A stretch of DNA of 64,000 nucleotides from Lepraria neglecta (GCA_033220425.1 CM065649.1:4836001-4900000); one strand, 5' to 3'. Shown: positions 36,387 through 49,395, counted from the first letter of the stretch. Numbers and translations: made by a program. The notes: generated by a model not told the origin, from the letters alone.

Positions 36387-39300
36387 ATGGAGGCGTTATC
36401 GCCCCGATCCGCAAACATACAGGTCGAACCCAAATTGACCAAGCAAAAAGAGCTGGCAGACGAAGAAGCCAGAAAGGCCGAAGCGGCCAAGAAAGCGCTG
36501 AGAGAGAAGGAGTATGCCCCTGCACCTCCAGAATGGGTGTTACAACCTCCCATTACAAAGGGCGGACTCGCAGAGAAGTTTCGGGCTGGTCGTTGTATAG
36601 GGAAAGGAGGCTTTGCAATGTGCTATGAAGGAGAGCTACGTACCAAGCAGAAAGGGATGAACAAGACCATATTCGCTCTCAAGGTTGTTAAGGCCAAAAT
36701 GAGTCAAAAGAAAATGGAGGAGAAGGTAAGTCATGGCTGCATTTACAGAGACGATTGCGACTAATAGTCGTCAAGTTTCGAACCGAGCTCCAGATCCATG
36801 CGAAGATGCAGCACCCGAACATAGTCGAGTTTCACCGTGCATTTACCTACAAGGAGAGCACCTATGTGGTCCTGGAGCTGTGCTCGAATGGATCAGTCAT
36901 GGACATGGTCAAGAAGCGAAGATGTCTAAGTCTTCCAGAGGTACGGAGATACACTGTTCAGTTGTGTGGAGCGATCAAATATATGCACGCCAGGAACGTG
37001 ATACATCGAGATCTCAAGATGGGTAATCTCTTCCTGGACCAGGAGATGAATCTGAAGATTGGAGACTTTGGTTTGGCGGCAGTACTAGTCAGCAAGGAAG
37101 AGTATCAGCTGGGACTATACGAAAATGCCAAAAATCGGAGAACTACTTTGTGCGGAACCCCAAATTACATTGCGCCAGAAATCCTCGAGAAGAGCAGGGG
37201 TGGACATGACTATAAGGTCGACATCTGGGCGATAGGTGTCATTGTGTAAGTCCTGCCTTCCCCGTGTCTCCCTCTATCGTATCTGACCTGTGCCAGATTT
37301 GCTATGATATCTGGTCAGCCGCCTTTCCAATCAGCATCCCAGAACGAGATCTACCGTAGAGCGAGGAGTTTGGAGTACGATTGGCCGCGGAAAGACAAAC
37401 ATTTCAACGACATACCCGACGAAGTAAAAGATCTTGTCGCTCAACTACTGAAAGTTGATGCCGAAGAACGTCCAGATGCCGATCAAATTGTTGGGCACCC
37501 GTTTTTCTCCATGCATGGTGGTAATGCAATGCCTTTGGTAATGGACGAGTCTTTCACTCGCGAAATACCAAAGTTCCTCGATCAAAGGACACGTCCGCGT
37601 GGAGACGTAATGGTCAAAGGCACTGAGCGCTTAACTCTGAAAAGGCTTGCAAGACAATGTGGTGTAGGGCAATTTGCCGGAGACCGAGAACCTCTGGCAG
37701 CAGTGGGCGGAGATATTGACATTCCTCTCTTCGGGCAATGCAAGGAAGAGGAACTTTCAGGGAATGCTCCCGTCGTGCCTATGCCGAAGGATATGGTCTA
37801 CACCTCCAAATTCGCATCAACAAGCTCGCAACTACAGGAAGCGAGCCATTCCAGCTTCACAGAACCAGATACCGTAATGCATGATGCAGTGCCGTCACAG
37901 CCACATAGTGAGAACGCCAACCAATTCCTCGTACCCGAGCGTCCGCGAAGGGCGCCTGTCCAGAGCCATGCTGCAACTCTTCGTGCCTCTCATGGTAGCT
38001 CAATAGCCTCACAACCTAGGACGACGTTGGAACGTGCCAACCCTAGCAGTAGGACTGTGCGCTCAAGGGAGGCTGCTACGGCTAGCCTGCGCGGACGACG
38101 CGGTCTATTAAACGAGCTTCCCGTCCGACCTACGGTCAATGCATCCAATCCAAGGGGATTGGATGCTAAAACCCTTGCTCGTAACCCCCGAGCTTCTCGT
38201 GTGAAGAAGGTCCATGTCCTGGATGACGAGCAACCGCCAAATTCCTCAGGGCCGCAAACTAAAGATCAATACATCGACGAAGCGTATGCAGATCCCGATG
38301 CGAAGAGACGAGATATGTCTGCTCGCACAAGGGCAAGGATCGCTTCGAACGTGCAGAAAGAGATGGCTGTTCCTGAGCAAAGTGATAATAAGCCGTCTTT
38401 GGAGAAGCCTACTTCTCGACCAAGACAGGTTTCGGATAGTCTAAAGCCTGGAAACGCTCTCATTGGTCCTGACGACGTTCCGGAATGTCTGCCCAACACT
38501 AAGCCAGATGACGTCCTCCGTCAGTTGCAAAACCTTCATACGGAACTCGAAACATGCTTGAAAGACTTGTCGAAAGGCAAAGACGCTCCACATGAACAAG
38601 ATATTGATGTTAAGAATAAGAGTTTCAAGCACCGCCCGGTAGTCGTTAAATGGGTTGATTATACCAACAAATTTGGCATCGGCTACATCCTCGCGAATGG
38701 TACTGTTGGCTGTGTTTTTAAGGGCGATGAAACGAGCTACCCAACCTGCGTCGTCGTTGCTGGCGCAGAAGCACATCTGAAGAAGCGCAAGATCACCGGA
38801 TACGCCGAGAAGCACCAGATGGTACCCAGTAAAGGCTCTCCAATCGAGTTCATCGAGAATTGTGATGAAGACGGTCTCAAGCGCGTCTTAGTACAGCCTT
38901 CGACGTATCAAGTCAAGGTCACGGACGGTGTCGCAGACAGGTTGAGTCCAGGTCGAGACATCCACGACTTTGAGAAGCGCAAGAAGCTTTGCCTGTGGGA
39001 TAAATTTGGCAAATACATGACCCAAACCCTTGGCAAGAGCGACGAAGCACACTTGCTGGCGCTCGAGGAATCTAATGTGGGCAAGTCGAGACGCAACAAT
39101 ATCGCTGGCCCATTTGTCAAGTTCTACCAACGCCTCGGAAATGTAGGCATCTGGGGCTACGGTGACGGCTCTTTTCAATTCAACTTCCCTGATCATACCA
39201 AACTGGTCATCTCCGAAAGTGGTACTCGGCTCGACTTCTACCATCTCCCGATCCCGGCTGCCCAGACTCTAAAGAGTGGAGGCATCCTCGAAGCAGGCGC

Positions 39301-39589
39301 TCTAGCTGAGAGGAGCGTTCTTTGCTATCCTACGAGTGCCATGCTGAACGGCACCTATCGAGGACACGAGTTCAAAGAGATGGTCAAAGAGAATGAACTG
39401 GATGCTAAGATGACATTCATAAAGGATGTAGTTGGTATTTGGGCCAAAGAAGGGGGACTGGGGTGTATGGGCCGGAAGAAAGCCGTCAAGTGGGACGGCA
39501 TGATGGAGAAGGGAGGCAAACTCGTGTGGGTTACCGTTGGCGCCAAAGGAGGAGACGGGCGGTACGAGATGCCTGCTGTCAGGCCCTAA
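36387..39589 (+). CDS. plkA: Polo-like kinase
   Basis: Exons 36387..36725, 36776..37245, 37297..39589; 1033 residues. Seen: a charged N-terminal helix, then a kinase domain near residues 64-337 with G-loop GKGGFAMCYEG, the Lys of FALKVVK, HRDLKMGN, DFG, the activation loop RRTTLCGTPNY and APE. A long disordered linker follows. Two polo boxes lie near 716-790 (with KWVDYTNKFGIGYI) and 864-950. The second holds HTK in FPDHTKLVIS, matching the His-x-Lys phosphopeptide pincer of human Plk1, so target binding should be intact. Known: Polo kinases drive mitotic entry, spindle and septation control. The first intron is only 50 nt. At 1033 residues it is longer than yeast Cdc5, as is usual for filamentous ascomycetes. 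Confidence 0.94.
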
Positions 39590-39942
39590 GTAGGAAAGAG
39601 TCACTCTGCCACTATGGATTACACTGCATAGTCAAACTCTTGGTGGTGGTTGGGTACAAAGCGTTTCTTGTTTTCTTTGGACACGAGGTCAAGCATTTAG
39701 AGAGTATGGCGCTATGGCGTTGAGAGGAATTGTGAGCGTTGAAGTCTTTTCTTTTCCTTCTTGAAAAGCCAGTATCGAGGCTCCAGCAGAAAGCTTGTAC
39801 ATCAATAGCACTGGATAAGCAAATGGGGTATATACACGCTGAATATGATCATCAAAGCCAAAGCCACACCATGCAACTCAATGCCGGAATTTTGGCCCAA
39901 AACCAGTAGCAAGCCAACACTTGCGATGCAAAAAGGAAGCAA
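39590..39942. other. Convergent 3' region between Polo kinase and MutL gene
   Basis: 353 bp between two convergent stops; no gene seen, presumably both 3' UTRs and terminators. Confidence 0.5.
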
Positions 39943-42900
39943 TCAAGAAACCGTCAGATCAGCAGTCTGCCCAGCGTGATCCTGCAAAATCGCCACTAGA
40001 TCAACGTCGAGATCCCCATCCATTTCCTCCTCGGGCGACATGCCTTCTATCCGGTACGACGACTTCACCATCTCCTTCAGAGTCTCCTCCCAAACCTTGA
40101 TCTGCTCAGTTGTCGGTGTTGAGAAAGCCTCTATATCATTGCCATTCTCAATGTACCCATCGAAAAGACCGCCATTCTCCATCTGGGTCTTGATATCAAG
40201 ATCCGCAGTATCCACTCGCAGGAAACAATCACCAATATAAGTATCCTCCCGCACAGTCTCAAAAGGTAGCATCGTAGTCTTCCTCCATTTCGACTTCGGC
40301 GCCGTTGGGCCAGCCTTTTGTTCAGCATCTTCGCGCTGTTGGACCTTGAGGAAGTATGCTCGAGGATCGCCTGCTTCAAAGGCAGGCGGACCTTCGGGGT
40401 CAGTAGCCGCTGCTGAGGGATCTTCGTTGGTGTGGAGGGCAGCTATGGCTTTATCCTGGCGGTTCTTGTGAGGAGTGTTGGTGGGGGTCTTATTACTCGA
40501 AGTGTCTGCGACAGTGTTTGTTAGATCCCTAGCATTTTGCTTCTCCGCTACAGCTTGTTGGCGTAAGAGTTCACGCCGCTGCCCTATGGCCTTTTGCTTA
40601 CGAGCTTCGTAGTCCATGGTAATTGCCAGGTCGGGATGCATTGGCTGCACTGAGGTGTCTAGAGGTGCTGGAAAGGGGAAATCTTCATCCTCGGTATCTC
40701 GGAGTATGAGTGTGCCAACAACCGCAGCATTCTGTAGATTTTCTCTTGAACGGTCCTGCTGGGCTTGCCTCCTCCGAGACTTTTCACCAGTATTGAACCA
40801 TACGCGCTCGGGATCATTGACTGGAGAGATGAGCAGTCTGTTTAGAGCGCCTCGCTGCTGCTTCCGTGGTCCTAGGTATCGCCCTGGTCGCTGAGATGCG
40901 TATGGAATGTCGTTCAGAGGGGTCCCCATGGGTAAAGATCTAGCGGACACGAAATCACGCTGATGTTGTGGATGGTCCGGATCTATGCTCGAGTCGATTA
41001 TACCGCTGTCAGCTCCTATATTGTAAGCCTCCCCGCTATCGGTGATGGATCTTTGCACCCATGTGTCAAGGCCACCTCTATTGTAGCGCTCCCGATTCGA
41101 CCCCATCGTTCTTCGCCCTGAATCGCCACCTTGGGGTTTCCCACGAGCTCTTAGTGGGAATGGAAATGGACTGGGCGATGAAGAGAATGGACCTTCCGGG
41201 AGGCCGTGAGGCGAAGGTCTGTGCATTATGGGCTCCGGCACTGGTGGACTAGAGTACTGCGGAAGATCGTCTGATGACGGATCTGTGAAAGTACCAGCAT
41301 CACCCAATTGCCGTCCGGGCGTGGGCAATAGGCCATTGGGTTCAACCCTAACTGTTGGCTGCGGGCTTCGACCTGGTGGACGAAATGGTGCATTGAGTTT
41401 GGTGAGGGTCCATGGGTTTGATACTTCCACGTTCCGTAGAGTGTCTTCGTCAATGTCGTCTTCCAATGCTGGTGTAGCTTGCTGAAATAGGGCGTTATCA
41501 AGTTCCTCCACATCATCTTCATCTTCGGCGTACATGGAAGGTTTCCATGTCGACTTCTTTGGCGGCAACTCACAAATGACATCGGATGAGCTTTGGGCGA
41601 AGACGCCATCTTGACTTGGTGACATCATGGAGAGATCTTGGTCCAACGTATCGAGCTCGGCGTCGAGCTCGTCAGATAACTTGTTGACACGATGGCTATG
41701 ATGCCTCAGGCTATCATCCATTGGGGGAAGCGCTTCTGTCCTGGGTGGACGCGCAGAGGCTTGAAGACTTAAAGATGTTGGCGAGGTAGGATCTCGTGGA
41801 CTGGGCTCTTCATGCGAGGTGGGAGCCTGATAATTAGTTATTGCTGGTAGTGTTCTGCTCCTGGTAGCGTTCCCATTTAAAGAGGTTTTCCTTGCGAGCA
41901 TGAGTTCAATGCCTGCAGGACGAGATGGACCCGTATTTTTGAGTAAAGTGGGATGATGTTCGCCATATATACTCTGAAAGAATTTCTCGGCGAGTCGTAG
42001 GACTAGATCCGGGTTCGCAAACAAGATATCGTCTTTGGCTGGCTCAACGTTCGCATCGTAGCTGCCTCGTGGACAGATGATATTCATGCACAAGAATGGG
42101 TCCACGAGCTTTGAATCATCTCGATTGGCATTCAGAGAGCGAAGGTGAGACTTGTAAAAGGCAATAATCTGTTTCAAGGTTCCTCTGGCGCACGATACCG
42201 GTCTTGAATCCACAGAGACGTATTGGCCGATGTTGCTGATAAGTGAACCATCTGTATAATCATAAGCGAGTCGCTCTGCTTAGGCATGGTTGTGATGCTA
42301 CCGACCACATTCGAACTTAGCAAGCACGGCTTCAAAGGTGTACATCTCATCTTGGGAGGCACCGGCTCCCAAGGCTTCTGACGTTCCATCGGCCTGCTGT
42401 CCGGCGCTAGACCAGCTCGAGCATATCAACTGACACTGATCCGTCACTTTTTTACCTATTGTCTCAGTGGCGGCGTCGAAGGCGGAAGCTCTTGTTTTCG
42501 AATGGCCGACTCCCGTATACTTCCAATTGTCCTTATCGTTCTTGGCCTTCAAGACCTTCAGGGAGAGTCGCAAGTGAGGCCGCGCCAGGGTGTAAGCCTG
42601 CAACATCCTTTTCACCTTTGCTAGCAGCTTGGTTGAGGTCTTCTCCACAGCCTGCCTACGCACCGGTAGGGTATCGAGAAACTTCTCTACTCTCACAGTG
42701 GTTCCCACGGGAAGAGATGTACGTTTTTCGCTGGAACAATTTTAGCAGAATACACATGGCTGTGCTTTGACATACCTCGCAATATTGCCCTGACGATCGA
42801 ACTTCAGCTCTGAAGCAGTCTCCTCCCCTTCAATTCTTGTTGCTATGGTGAGACATCCGCTCATTTCGGTAGCGCTTGCCAATGCCTCTCCTCTGAATCC

Positions 42901-43182
42901 CAAAGACCGACCTCCTATATCACGGAGGTCCTCGAGATGTCTGATCTTGCTTGTGCAATGCCTTTGGCAAATCATGGCGCGGTCTTCGGGAGCAATGCCA
43001 TGGCCATTGTCTTTGACCCGGATGTCATCCAAGGCGTTTGCTGATATCTCGATAGAAATACTAGTAGCTCGACCGTCAATGGCATTGTCTATGAGCTCTT
43101 TGACCAATGAAGCAGAATCTGTGAGAGTTTGCGCCGAGCCAGTAGCGCGGACAGTGTTTATTGGAAGTGCTGCAATTGGCAT
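39943..43182 (-). CDS. MutL-family mismatch repair protein, MLH2/PMS1-like
   Basis: Exons 43182..42776, 42730..42306, 42251..39943; 1046 residues. Seen: GHKL ATPase motifs ELIDNAIDG, DNGHGI and GFRGEAL, then the S5-like linker VGTTVRVEKFLDTLPVRR and the domain-2 motif YVSVDSRPV. The C-terminal half is low-complexity with acidic patches. I find no DQHA-x2-E-x4-E endonuclease motif and no MLH1-type FERC end, so it is unlikely to be PMS2/Pms1 (yeast) or MLH3. Known: yeast Mlh2 (human PMS1) pairs with MLH1, lacks nuclease activity and limits gene conversion tracts in meiosis. The start is the ATG at 43182; the frame is open a little further up but without an ATG. Confidence 0.8.
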
Positions 43183-43561
43183 CTTGTTTTTGGCGCCCTC
43201 ATGCCTCAAGGTGATAATTTCAGGCTCATCAATTCCTCTTGTGATTGATCAATGCAAGCATGCATTGACATTCAGATATGCCATCAAGTAACATGTGAGA
43301 GAGGCAATAGATCTGGGCACATTGAGAATCCGAGATACTCAGCAAATAATAAGGAAACGATGACTAGAGTTACTTAATACAATGAGATGAAATATAAGAA
43401 TATAGATGAAGAAAACATAGATGTATTCTCAAGCAGGATCTCAAAGACGCAGGTTTGAGGTGGCAAAAATGCATAGCGTTAAATTTGCCGCTAAACGCGT
43501 CCCGACGCGAAAGCTGACATGCTTTTCTCGTCCGAGAAAGTTGCTTTCCTGGAACGTACTA
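43183..43561. promoter_or_regulatory. Divergent promoter region between MutL and PFA4 genes
   Basis: About 380 bp between divergent starts (290 bp if PFA4 starts at 43469). AT-rich at 43300-43420. No specific motif identified. Confidence 0.5.
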
Positions 43562-44982
43562 ATGTCTTTATATCGTCTAGCATTCCCTGGTGTCATCACC
43601 CTGATTGCCTTCCTCGCCTATGGCCCTCAGCTTCTCTTTCGCTCTTTGGAGCCACACGCACTCGAGCTAAGACAATGGGTAATCTTCAATAGCCTGGTAA
43701 CCTGCATCTGGATCACCTATGGACGAGCCTGCTTTACGAACCCCGGTTCCGTACCGTCTGAGTGGGCTCTAGACACGAATTTTTCTAGTGATCCAGAAGT
43801 CCGTCGGAAGAAGCACAGATGGTGCAGAAAGTGCGAAGCATTCAAGCCTCGGCGAGCACATCATTGCAAAATTTGTCAAAGGTAAAAGAAGAAGACCTAC
43901 GGTGTAAGAGATTGTCAGTCCTGATCTCGAAAGTAGATGCATACCAAAGATGGATCACCATTGTCCGTGGACCATCAATTGTGTCTCGCATCGTACCTTC
44001 CCCCATTTCTTCCGCTTTCTGTTCTACTCAGTCGCCTCCATGGCTTATCTTCAATACTTTATCTACATCCGAGCAGCCGTAGTTTGGACGGGACGCAATC
44101 TACCAAGCGTAGGTGTCTATGTTTATTTGTCTCCTGCTCCTGCTTATGCATTGTTTAGTACCTTGGTCCAACTCCAACGCAGATGATCTTCTTGTTTGTC
44201 TTCCTTGTTGTCAACTCGGTTACGCTTTTCGCTCTTGGAATCCTGCTGGCTCGCAATATCTGGTGTCTGGGTGGGAATGTGACCACTATTGAGGGTTGGG
44301 AAATCGAGAGACATGAAACGCTAGTGTACCGAGCTCGAAAACAGGGCGGATACCTTGATGGACCGGGGGGTGCCAGGATCAGAATTAGGAAACAAGAATT
44401 CCCCTATGACATTGGTATATTCCAAAACATCAGGCAAGGAATGGGAGGAACGCCGCTGCTCTGGCTGTGGCCGTTTGCAGCGACGCCATTGAACGAATCC
44501 GGCCTGAACTTCAAGACTAACGAGTTCGAAGGTAATGTCAGCATACGTGGTTTGACAAAGCTAACATCATCATAATAGATCCTTCTCTTTCATGGCCCCC
44601 TCCTGACCCTGACCGGATGTCTAGACCGAAAGGCCAAAACTCTCACGTTCATCCTTTCACCCATGAAGAGGATTCAACGCCTAATCAAGAGCGTCTTAAT
44701 GCCTTCCGTCGACGACAGGAGGACGATCTGAGGCGCTTTGACCGCGGATCTTCCGCCACAACGGTTCGGAGGCACTTTCAAAAAGACAACAACGCAAATG
44801 ATGATGATACTCACGATGACCAATCGGCCACAGGCCAAGAAGGGTGGCGAGATTCAGAGGGTGTTAAGTTGGACGACTTCGGGGTCGATGAAGATACTGA
44901 ATTTCATGGCGAAAATGACCTTCCGTTGGCGGAATTGCTCCGCCGAAGACATGCAAAGATGGGGCCAAAGAGCCAGCGATGA
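43562..44982 (+). CDS. pfa4: DHHC palmitoyltransferase, PFA4 type
   Basis: Exons 43562..43881, 43937..44108, 44159..44531, 44579..44982; 422 residues. Seen: two N-terminal membrane helices (FPGVITLIAFLAYG first), the Cys-rich domain RWCRKCEAFKPRRAHHCKIC with the catalytic DHHCPW right after the first intron, two more helices, then a long cytosolic tail with NPMNW-like core replaced by the PFA4-type segment FPYDIGIFQNI. Known: PFA4 enzymes in the ER palmitoylate chitin synthase Chs3 and other proteins. I chose the ATG at 43562 because PFA4 proteins begin just before helix 1; an in-frame ATG at 43469 would add 31 basic residues. The acidic C-terminus is variable. Confidence 0.9.
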
Positions 44983-46857
44983 GAGCCTACGGCTCGACTG
45001 CCAAGAACCCGAAACGAGGAACTTTCCACACGGGGAACGTGTCGAGTTCTACGAAATCCATTCGGATTCACTTAAAATGCCTCAGCTCTGAGATGGGCCA
45101 CAACATGGCCGCGCGGTCGGATGCGGCATGCGGCATCTCGACTTATAGTACTACAGCGAAAGGTACAACGCATCAAAGTGTAATTAGTCATTAGTCGTCC
45201 GGAAATACGACATTAGGTATTGATGTACTCCTGGGGTGGTGGCAGGACGCTTCCCCGCAATATGCGGGAAGATCTCAACGCTCGGACGCAGGATCATGCA
45301 CCTAACTGTCAGTGGCTGCCACGTGCTAAATCATTATGCAAGTCAGCCGATCGTATCTGGCTGGCTCAAATAGAAGTTTGCCCAATGCTAATAGACTTTA
45401 TCCCGAAAAGATTTTCCTCAAGGTAGTCAGAACTCTGCCTTCGCCTCAAGAAAACCCCCACTGCTCTTCAGAACTCAGTCATTGATTCTATCCTTTAGCG
45501 TGGGACTCGCTGAGAACTTGCCGAGGTGCGCATATAGACCCTCATGGGGGCATCAACGCTGAACATTGCAATGTCGATCCGGAGCGCTCATTTGTTGGCC
45601 ATAGGAGAATACGAACATGATGTCCCAAATCATGTGCAAGATTCAGCGATGCAACTTGCTTACAGTGGCTGGCTGAATTCTTGGAACTTCTCTATTGGGC
45701 ACAGCGGTCGTTAGTTCTTCCCCGTCCCCTCCGCGAACGAGCCATACAGAGGCTGCAGTTCGGAACTGCTGACCAAGCCTCACGGTTTTGTCCTTCCTAA
45801 AGGGGCCTTGCTATGCAATTTGTTGTCACAAGATCTCTTCTGAGGAGCTTGCGGCAAGGTCCTGCTTGGTCAAAAACTGCTGCGTTACGCACCCAAGCAG
45901 CCTCAGACTGAGCAGCGCGCACAATACAACGAATTTTTATGATGATCACTTTTTATAGTTTTTGTGTGCTGACAAAGGCAATCTATTCTCTCCTCCGAGA
46001 TCGTCCTAGGTACAGGTGGCGTTTCAGGCTCTAAGCCCCTGTCAGCGGATAGTCCCCGCTCGCAACCCCCACGCTTTCCGGCTGAGGCAGGCGGTGGAGC
46101 CCGCCAGAATGGAGTCGAGACCACTATCCGATCCCTGGGGCTCACCTAAATGGCCTAGGGTCCACTGCTAATCCCTGTTATGTTCTCTAATTTTTCCAGT
46201 ATGCAAAGCGTGCATTGGCTGGAAGAGAAATTGAATTCAGCTGTGGCCTGTTGGTGGGCGTTTACTACTGGAATTTCTTGGCCATTACTCAGCCAGACAG
46301 GTGTATCCTTCATTGGCCATAAATTATCCTTGAAAGAACATTAAGGTATTTCGGACCCTGTGAACCTAATACCGCAACAATTTCCCAAAGGCATATTTTT
46401 TTGCGTCCGCAACGGGGATGATGCGTGGGGATTTGGGAGGATCTCAACCTTCAAGTGTGGGGTAGGATTTGCGACCCTGGCTTTTCCGTGGGATAGGTGA
46501 TACATGGACCTCACATGACCATCATGGCGCATGAAATTTCTACATCGTGCAGGACCTTGCTCCGAAGTCACTCCATTTTTATCCTCGCCGTCTCTGTGTA
46601 TCAGCTTACTGTGCTGCGCTCCACAAATTCTAGACAAGCTACCCCAACTAAGTCAGTCTGTACCCCCACTTTCTCAATATTTCAAGGCGCTCGGACCTCT
46701 CGCTGATCTCTGAGAGAGTTTCAACCAGTACTTAACCATGGAAACGCCTCTGTCATCAAGCCTAGTTACCTAGAATCTAACTTCGCCTCATCCCTACATC
46801 TTCTGCCCTCTCGCTTATCCTTACGGCCGTTGTTCTTATCTGATCTATGCTATAAAC
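44983..46857. other. Gene-poor 1.9 kb stretch
   Basis: No coding region with a recognisable signature on either strand, no tRNA-like A/B boxes, no repeat found. Part of the right end is the promoter of the aldolase gene; it is CT-rich from about 46560 to 46850. Confidence 0.5.
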
Positions 46858-47967
46858 ATGTCCCCTCACAGGACTGCTTCACCTGCAAGCAGTTTCCTTC
46901 AAGACCTCCCTCATATGTCGCCTTCGTCTCGAGCTACACCGCCCATGGTCGCGTCTCATTCACCATTCTCGCAGTCCAGCGAATCCTTGAAAAGCACATC
47001 CGCCTCTTCGCTAGAAGACATGCACGTCATTCGGCCCCTGCGACCCGGTGTCTACGTGCCTACTTTGGCATTCTTCAAGGACAATGAGGACCTTGACCTT
47101 ATCACTGTTGGAAAACACGCAGTGAGGCTTGCAAAGGCTGGCGTTGCTGGCATTGCCACTCAAGGTTCCAACGGCGAAGCAGTCCATCTTTCTCACCAAG
47201 AGAGGAAGCAGGTCACTCGGACGACACGCATGGCTTTGGATGATGCTGGATTTCATTCTCTGCCCATCATCGTTGGCTGCGGGTCTCAGTCAACGCGTGA
47301 AACGATCGAACTCTGCCAGGAAGCCTTTGCCTCCGGCGGCGACTATGCTTTGGTTTTACCACCTTCATACTACAAGCCAATGCACAAGTCAGATACGATA
47401 ATCGAATTCTTCCAGGATGTTGCCGACATGTCACCTGTCCCCATCTTGATCTACAATTATCCAGCAGCCGTATCCGGCATCGACCTCTGTTCCGATACTA
47501 TTTCCGAATTGGCCAAACATCCCAACATAATCGGCTGCAAACTCACTTGCGGAAACACCGGCAAACTCGCCAGAATCGCTGCAGCTACTAACGCAGCTAC
47601 CCCCACAGATCCGGGCTCAGGGTTCATGTGCATGGGTGGTTCGGCAGATTTTACCCTCCAGACACTCATTGTTGGTGGCTCAGGAGTGATCTGCGGGATT
47701 GGCAATGTGGCTCCAAAAGCCTGCGCCAAAGTTATCGATTTTTATGCAACAGGCAAAATGGCGGAGGTCAAGAAGCTGCAAGCAATTGTAGCGAGAGGCG
47801 ATTGGGCTGCCATTTCTAGTGGTATCGTTGGAACGAAGAGCGCGTTGGAGACTTACTTCGGCTATGGTGGCGTTGCACGGAGACCGCTGCCTCGGGCGAC
47901 AAAGGCCGAGGTGATGAAGTATGCGAATGGCTTCAAGGAAATAGTGGAGTTCGAAAAGTCCTTATGA
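46858..47967 (+). CDS. DapA-family aldolase (4-hydroxy-2-oxoglutarate aldolase-like)
   Basis: A single exon of 369 residues. Seen: an N-terminal Ser/Pro-rich extension of about 60 residues, then a DapA TIM barrel. Motifs are TQGSNGEAVHLSHQER (pyruvate-carboxylate binding GSNGE), the Tyr motif YNYPA and the Schiff-base Lys in IIGCKLTCGN. Known: fungal members act on pyruvate plus an aldehyde, for example 4-hydroxy-2-oxoglutarate in hydroxyproline breakdown, or on rhamnonate/galacturonate-derived 2-keto-3-deoxy acids. Fungi do not make lysine by the diaminopimelate route, so a true dihydrodipicolinate synthase role is unlikely. Met 56 (near DMHVIRPLRPGVYVP) could be an alternative start that omits the extension. 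No cluster partner lies next to it. Confidence 0.9.
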   Translation: MSPHRTASPASSFLQDLPHMSPSSRATPPMVASHSPFSQSSESLKSTSASSLEDMHVIRPLRPGVYVPTLAFFKDNEDLDLITVGKHAVRLAKAGVAGIATQGSNGEAVHLSHQERKQVTRTTRMALDDAGFHSLPIIVGCGSQSTRETIELCQEAFASGGDYALVLPPSYYKPMHKSDTIIEFFQDVADMSPVPILIYNYPAAVSGIDLCSDTISELAKHPNIIGCKLTCGNTGKLARIAAATNAATPTDPGSGFMCMGGSADFTLQTLIVGGSGVICGIGNVAPKACAKVIDFYATGKMAEVKKLQAIVARGDWAAISSGIVGTKSALETYFGYGGVARRPLPRATKAEVMKYANGFKEIVEFEKSL

Positions 47968-49395
47968 TAATAATGTTTGGGAGGTATTTTGATTTACTTT
48001 TTGTCTGAGCAAGCGATTCCCCTGACTGTCAAAAATACACAACTCCGGGAGCGATCCTACCTTAGTACATGCAAAAAGAAAATTCTTCAGCGCTTTCGTG
48101 TACAGTGTTCATTCATGGTCAATTTTGACGTGTGGGGTAGTGGAGTATGTGCGCCTGTTTACGTCCGTCTTTCATAAAGTCTACAGCCGAACCCACGCAA
48201 TATCCTTGTATTTGTGGGGAGCGATATTGCCGCAGTCGGCAAGCTGCAGGGAGCTGCATGTGCGTCTGCAGGTTTTAACGTGACCTGCAGCGGCTGGTGA
48301 ACAGAAATTTCCTCACGGACATGGATAGCACTCGGAATTGCTACCCCGCCTTTGCCATGGCAATCTTCGGCATCTTGGGGGGAAGCTTTGCAAATTCAGT
48401 TGCGTGATGGACTTGCTAATTCGCATGAGAAAGCGATGGTAAAGGGGAGTTTAAATGAGCAATCTAGAGGATTGAAAGCCGCTACAGATCTCTCATATCG
48501 ACTGCACAATGCAGCTGCAGACTTGTTGGAAACGTTCTTAAACTGCTTCCCGTCCTCGTCCTCTTGTCCACCAAACATAACGCCAATCCCTCGTAACTGT
48601 GTCAATTCCGCTTACACTATCCGTCGAATGCAGAGCGAGCCTCACTCGCACCTCCCACTTTCCCCACTCAACCCCAATTACTTCCATTGCCACCCACCCC
48701 ACTTACCCCACTCCCTCCCACTCCTCCCCCATTCTCAAAAACCGCATTCAGGACAGATCTTCATTTGTCTCGCCCCTTCCTGATGCTGCGCCTCCTCTCT
48801 TGGCTACTTCTGGTTGCAACTAGCCGTACAAGCGCCTCTAATGCTGGACGAAACGGTGAGTACAAGGGATTCTGCAATTCAGGCGGGGAATTGGGGGTGG
48901 ACCGTTTTGTCTGCGCAGTCTGGTAACAACGGTATTAGTGTGGCGACTACTGTGATGGCATACAGCGTGAGATTTTTGTAGGGTGTCTAATGCAAGGATC
49001 AGGGACAAGTTTGAAAAGATTTATGTGGATTAATACGGCGGTTGTGGAGGTGGGTCATCAGCAGTGATACTTGAGGCACTTTTCTGAAGCTTGGTGGAGT
49101 ATGAAAGGTCGTAGGGATTGAGGCAGACGTTGATCTGGATGGGCTTTGCTTTTCGAGATCTTATACTAGTACATGCACGAGGGACGGCTCGGCTTGGCGG
49201 CCCCAGAGAAATCGTTGCTCAATAATCGGCTCTGTGCAGCTCCACGACAACCATTGACCTTCTTTGTATATTGCATTTATCGTACAAAGTATAGATACTT
49301 CAACTTTACACCAGTCTACAGTAGTTCCACTCATCCTCTGTTCCCAAAGGCCCGCAATTGCATCCTCACGACTCGCCTCGCTGGCTTCCACCATC
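47968..49395. other. Intergenic 1.4 kb with a C-rich polypyrimidine tract
   Basis: No firm gene. 48640-48780 is strongly C/T-rich on the plus strand. An ATG at 48783 opens a 24-residue signal-peptide-like stretch before a GTGAGT donor, but no convincing second exon follows. Confidence 0.45.

Noticed and set aside
36197-36628. 143-codon frame overlapping the start of the Polo kinase
   Set aside because: No ATG at its start, overlaps the kinase exon in another phase, no recognisable domain; likely a shadow or 5' UTR frame.
45903-46145. GC-rich patch in the gene-poor region, checked as a possible tRNA or small RNA
   Set aside because: No A-box/B-box pair and no cloverleaf could be drawn.
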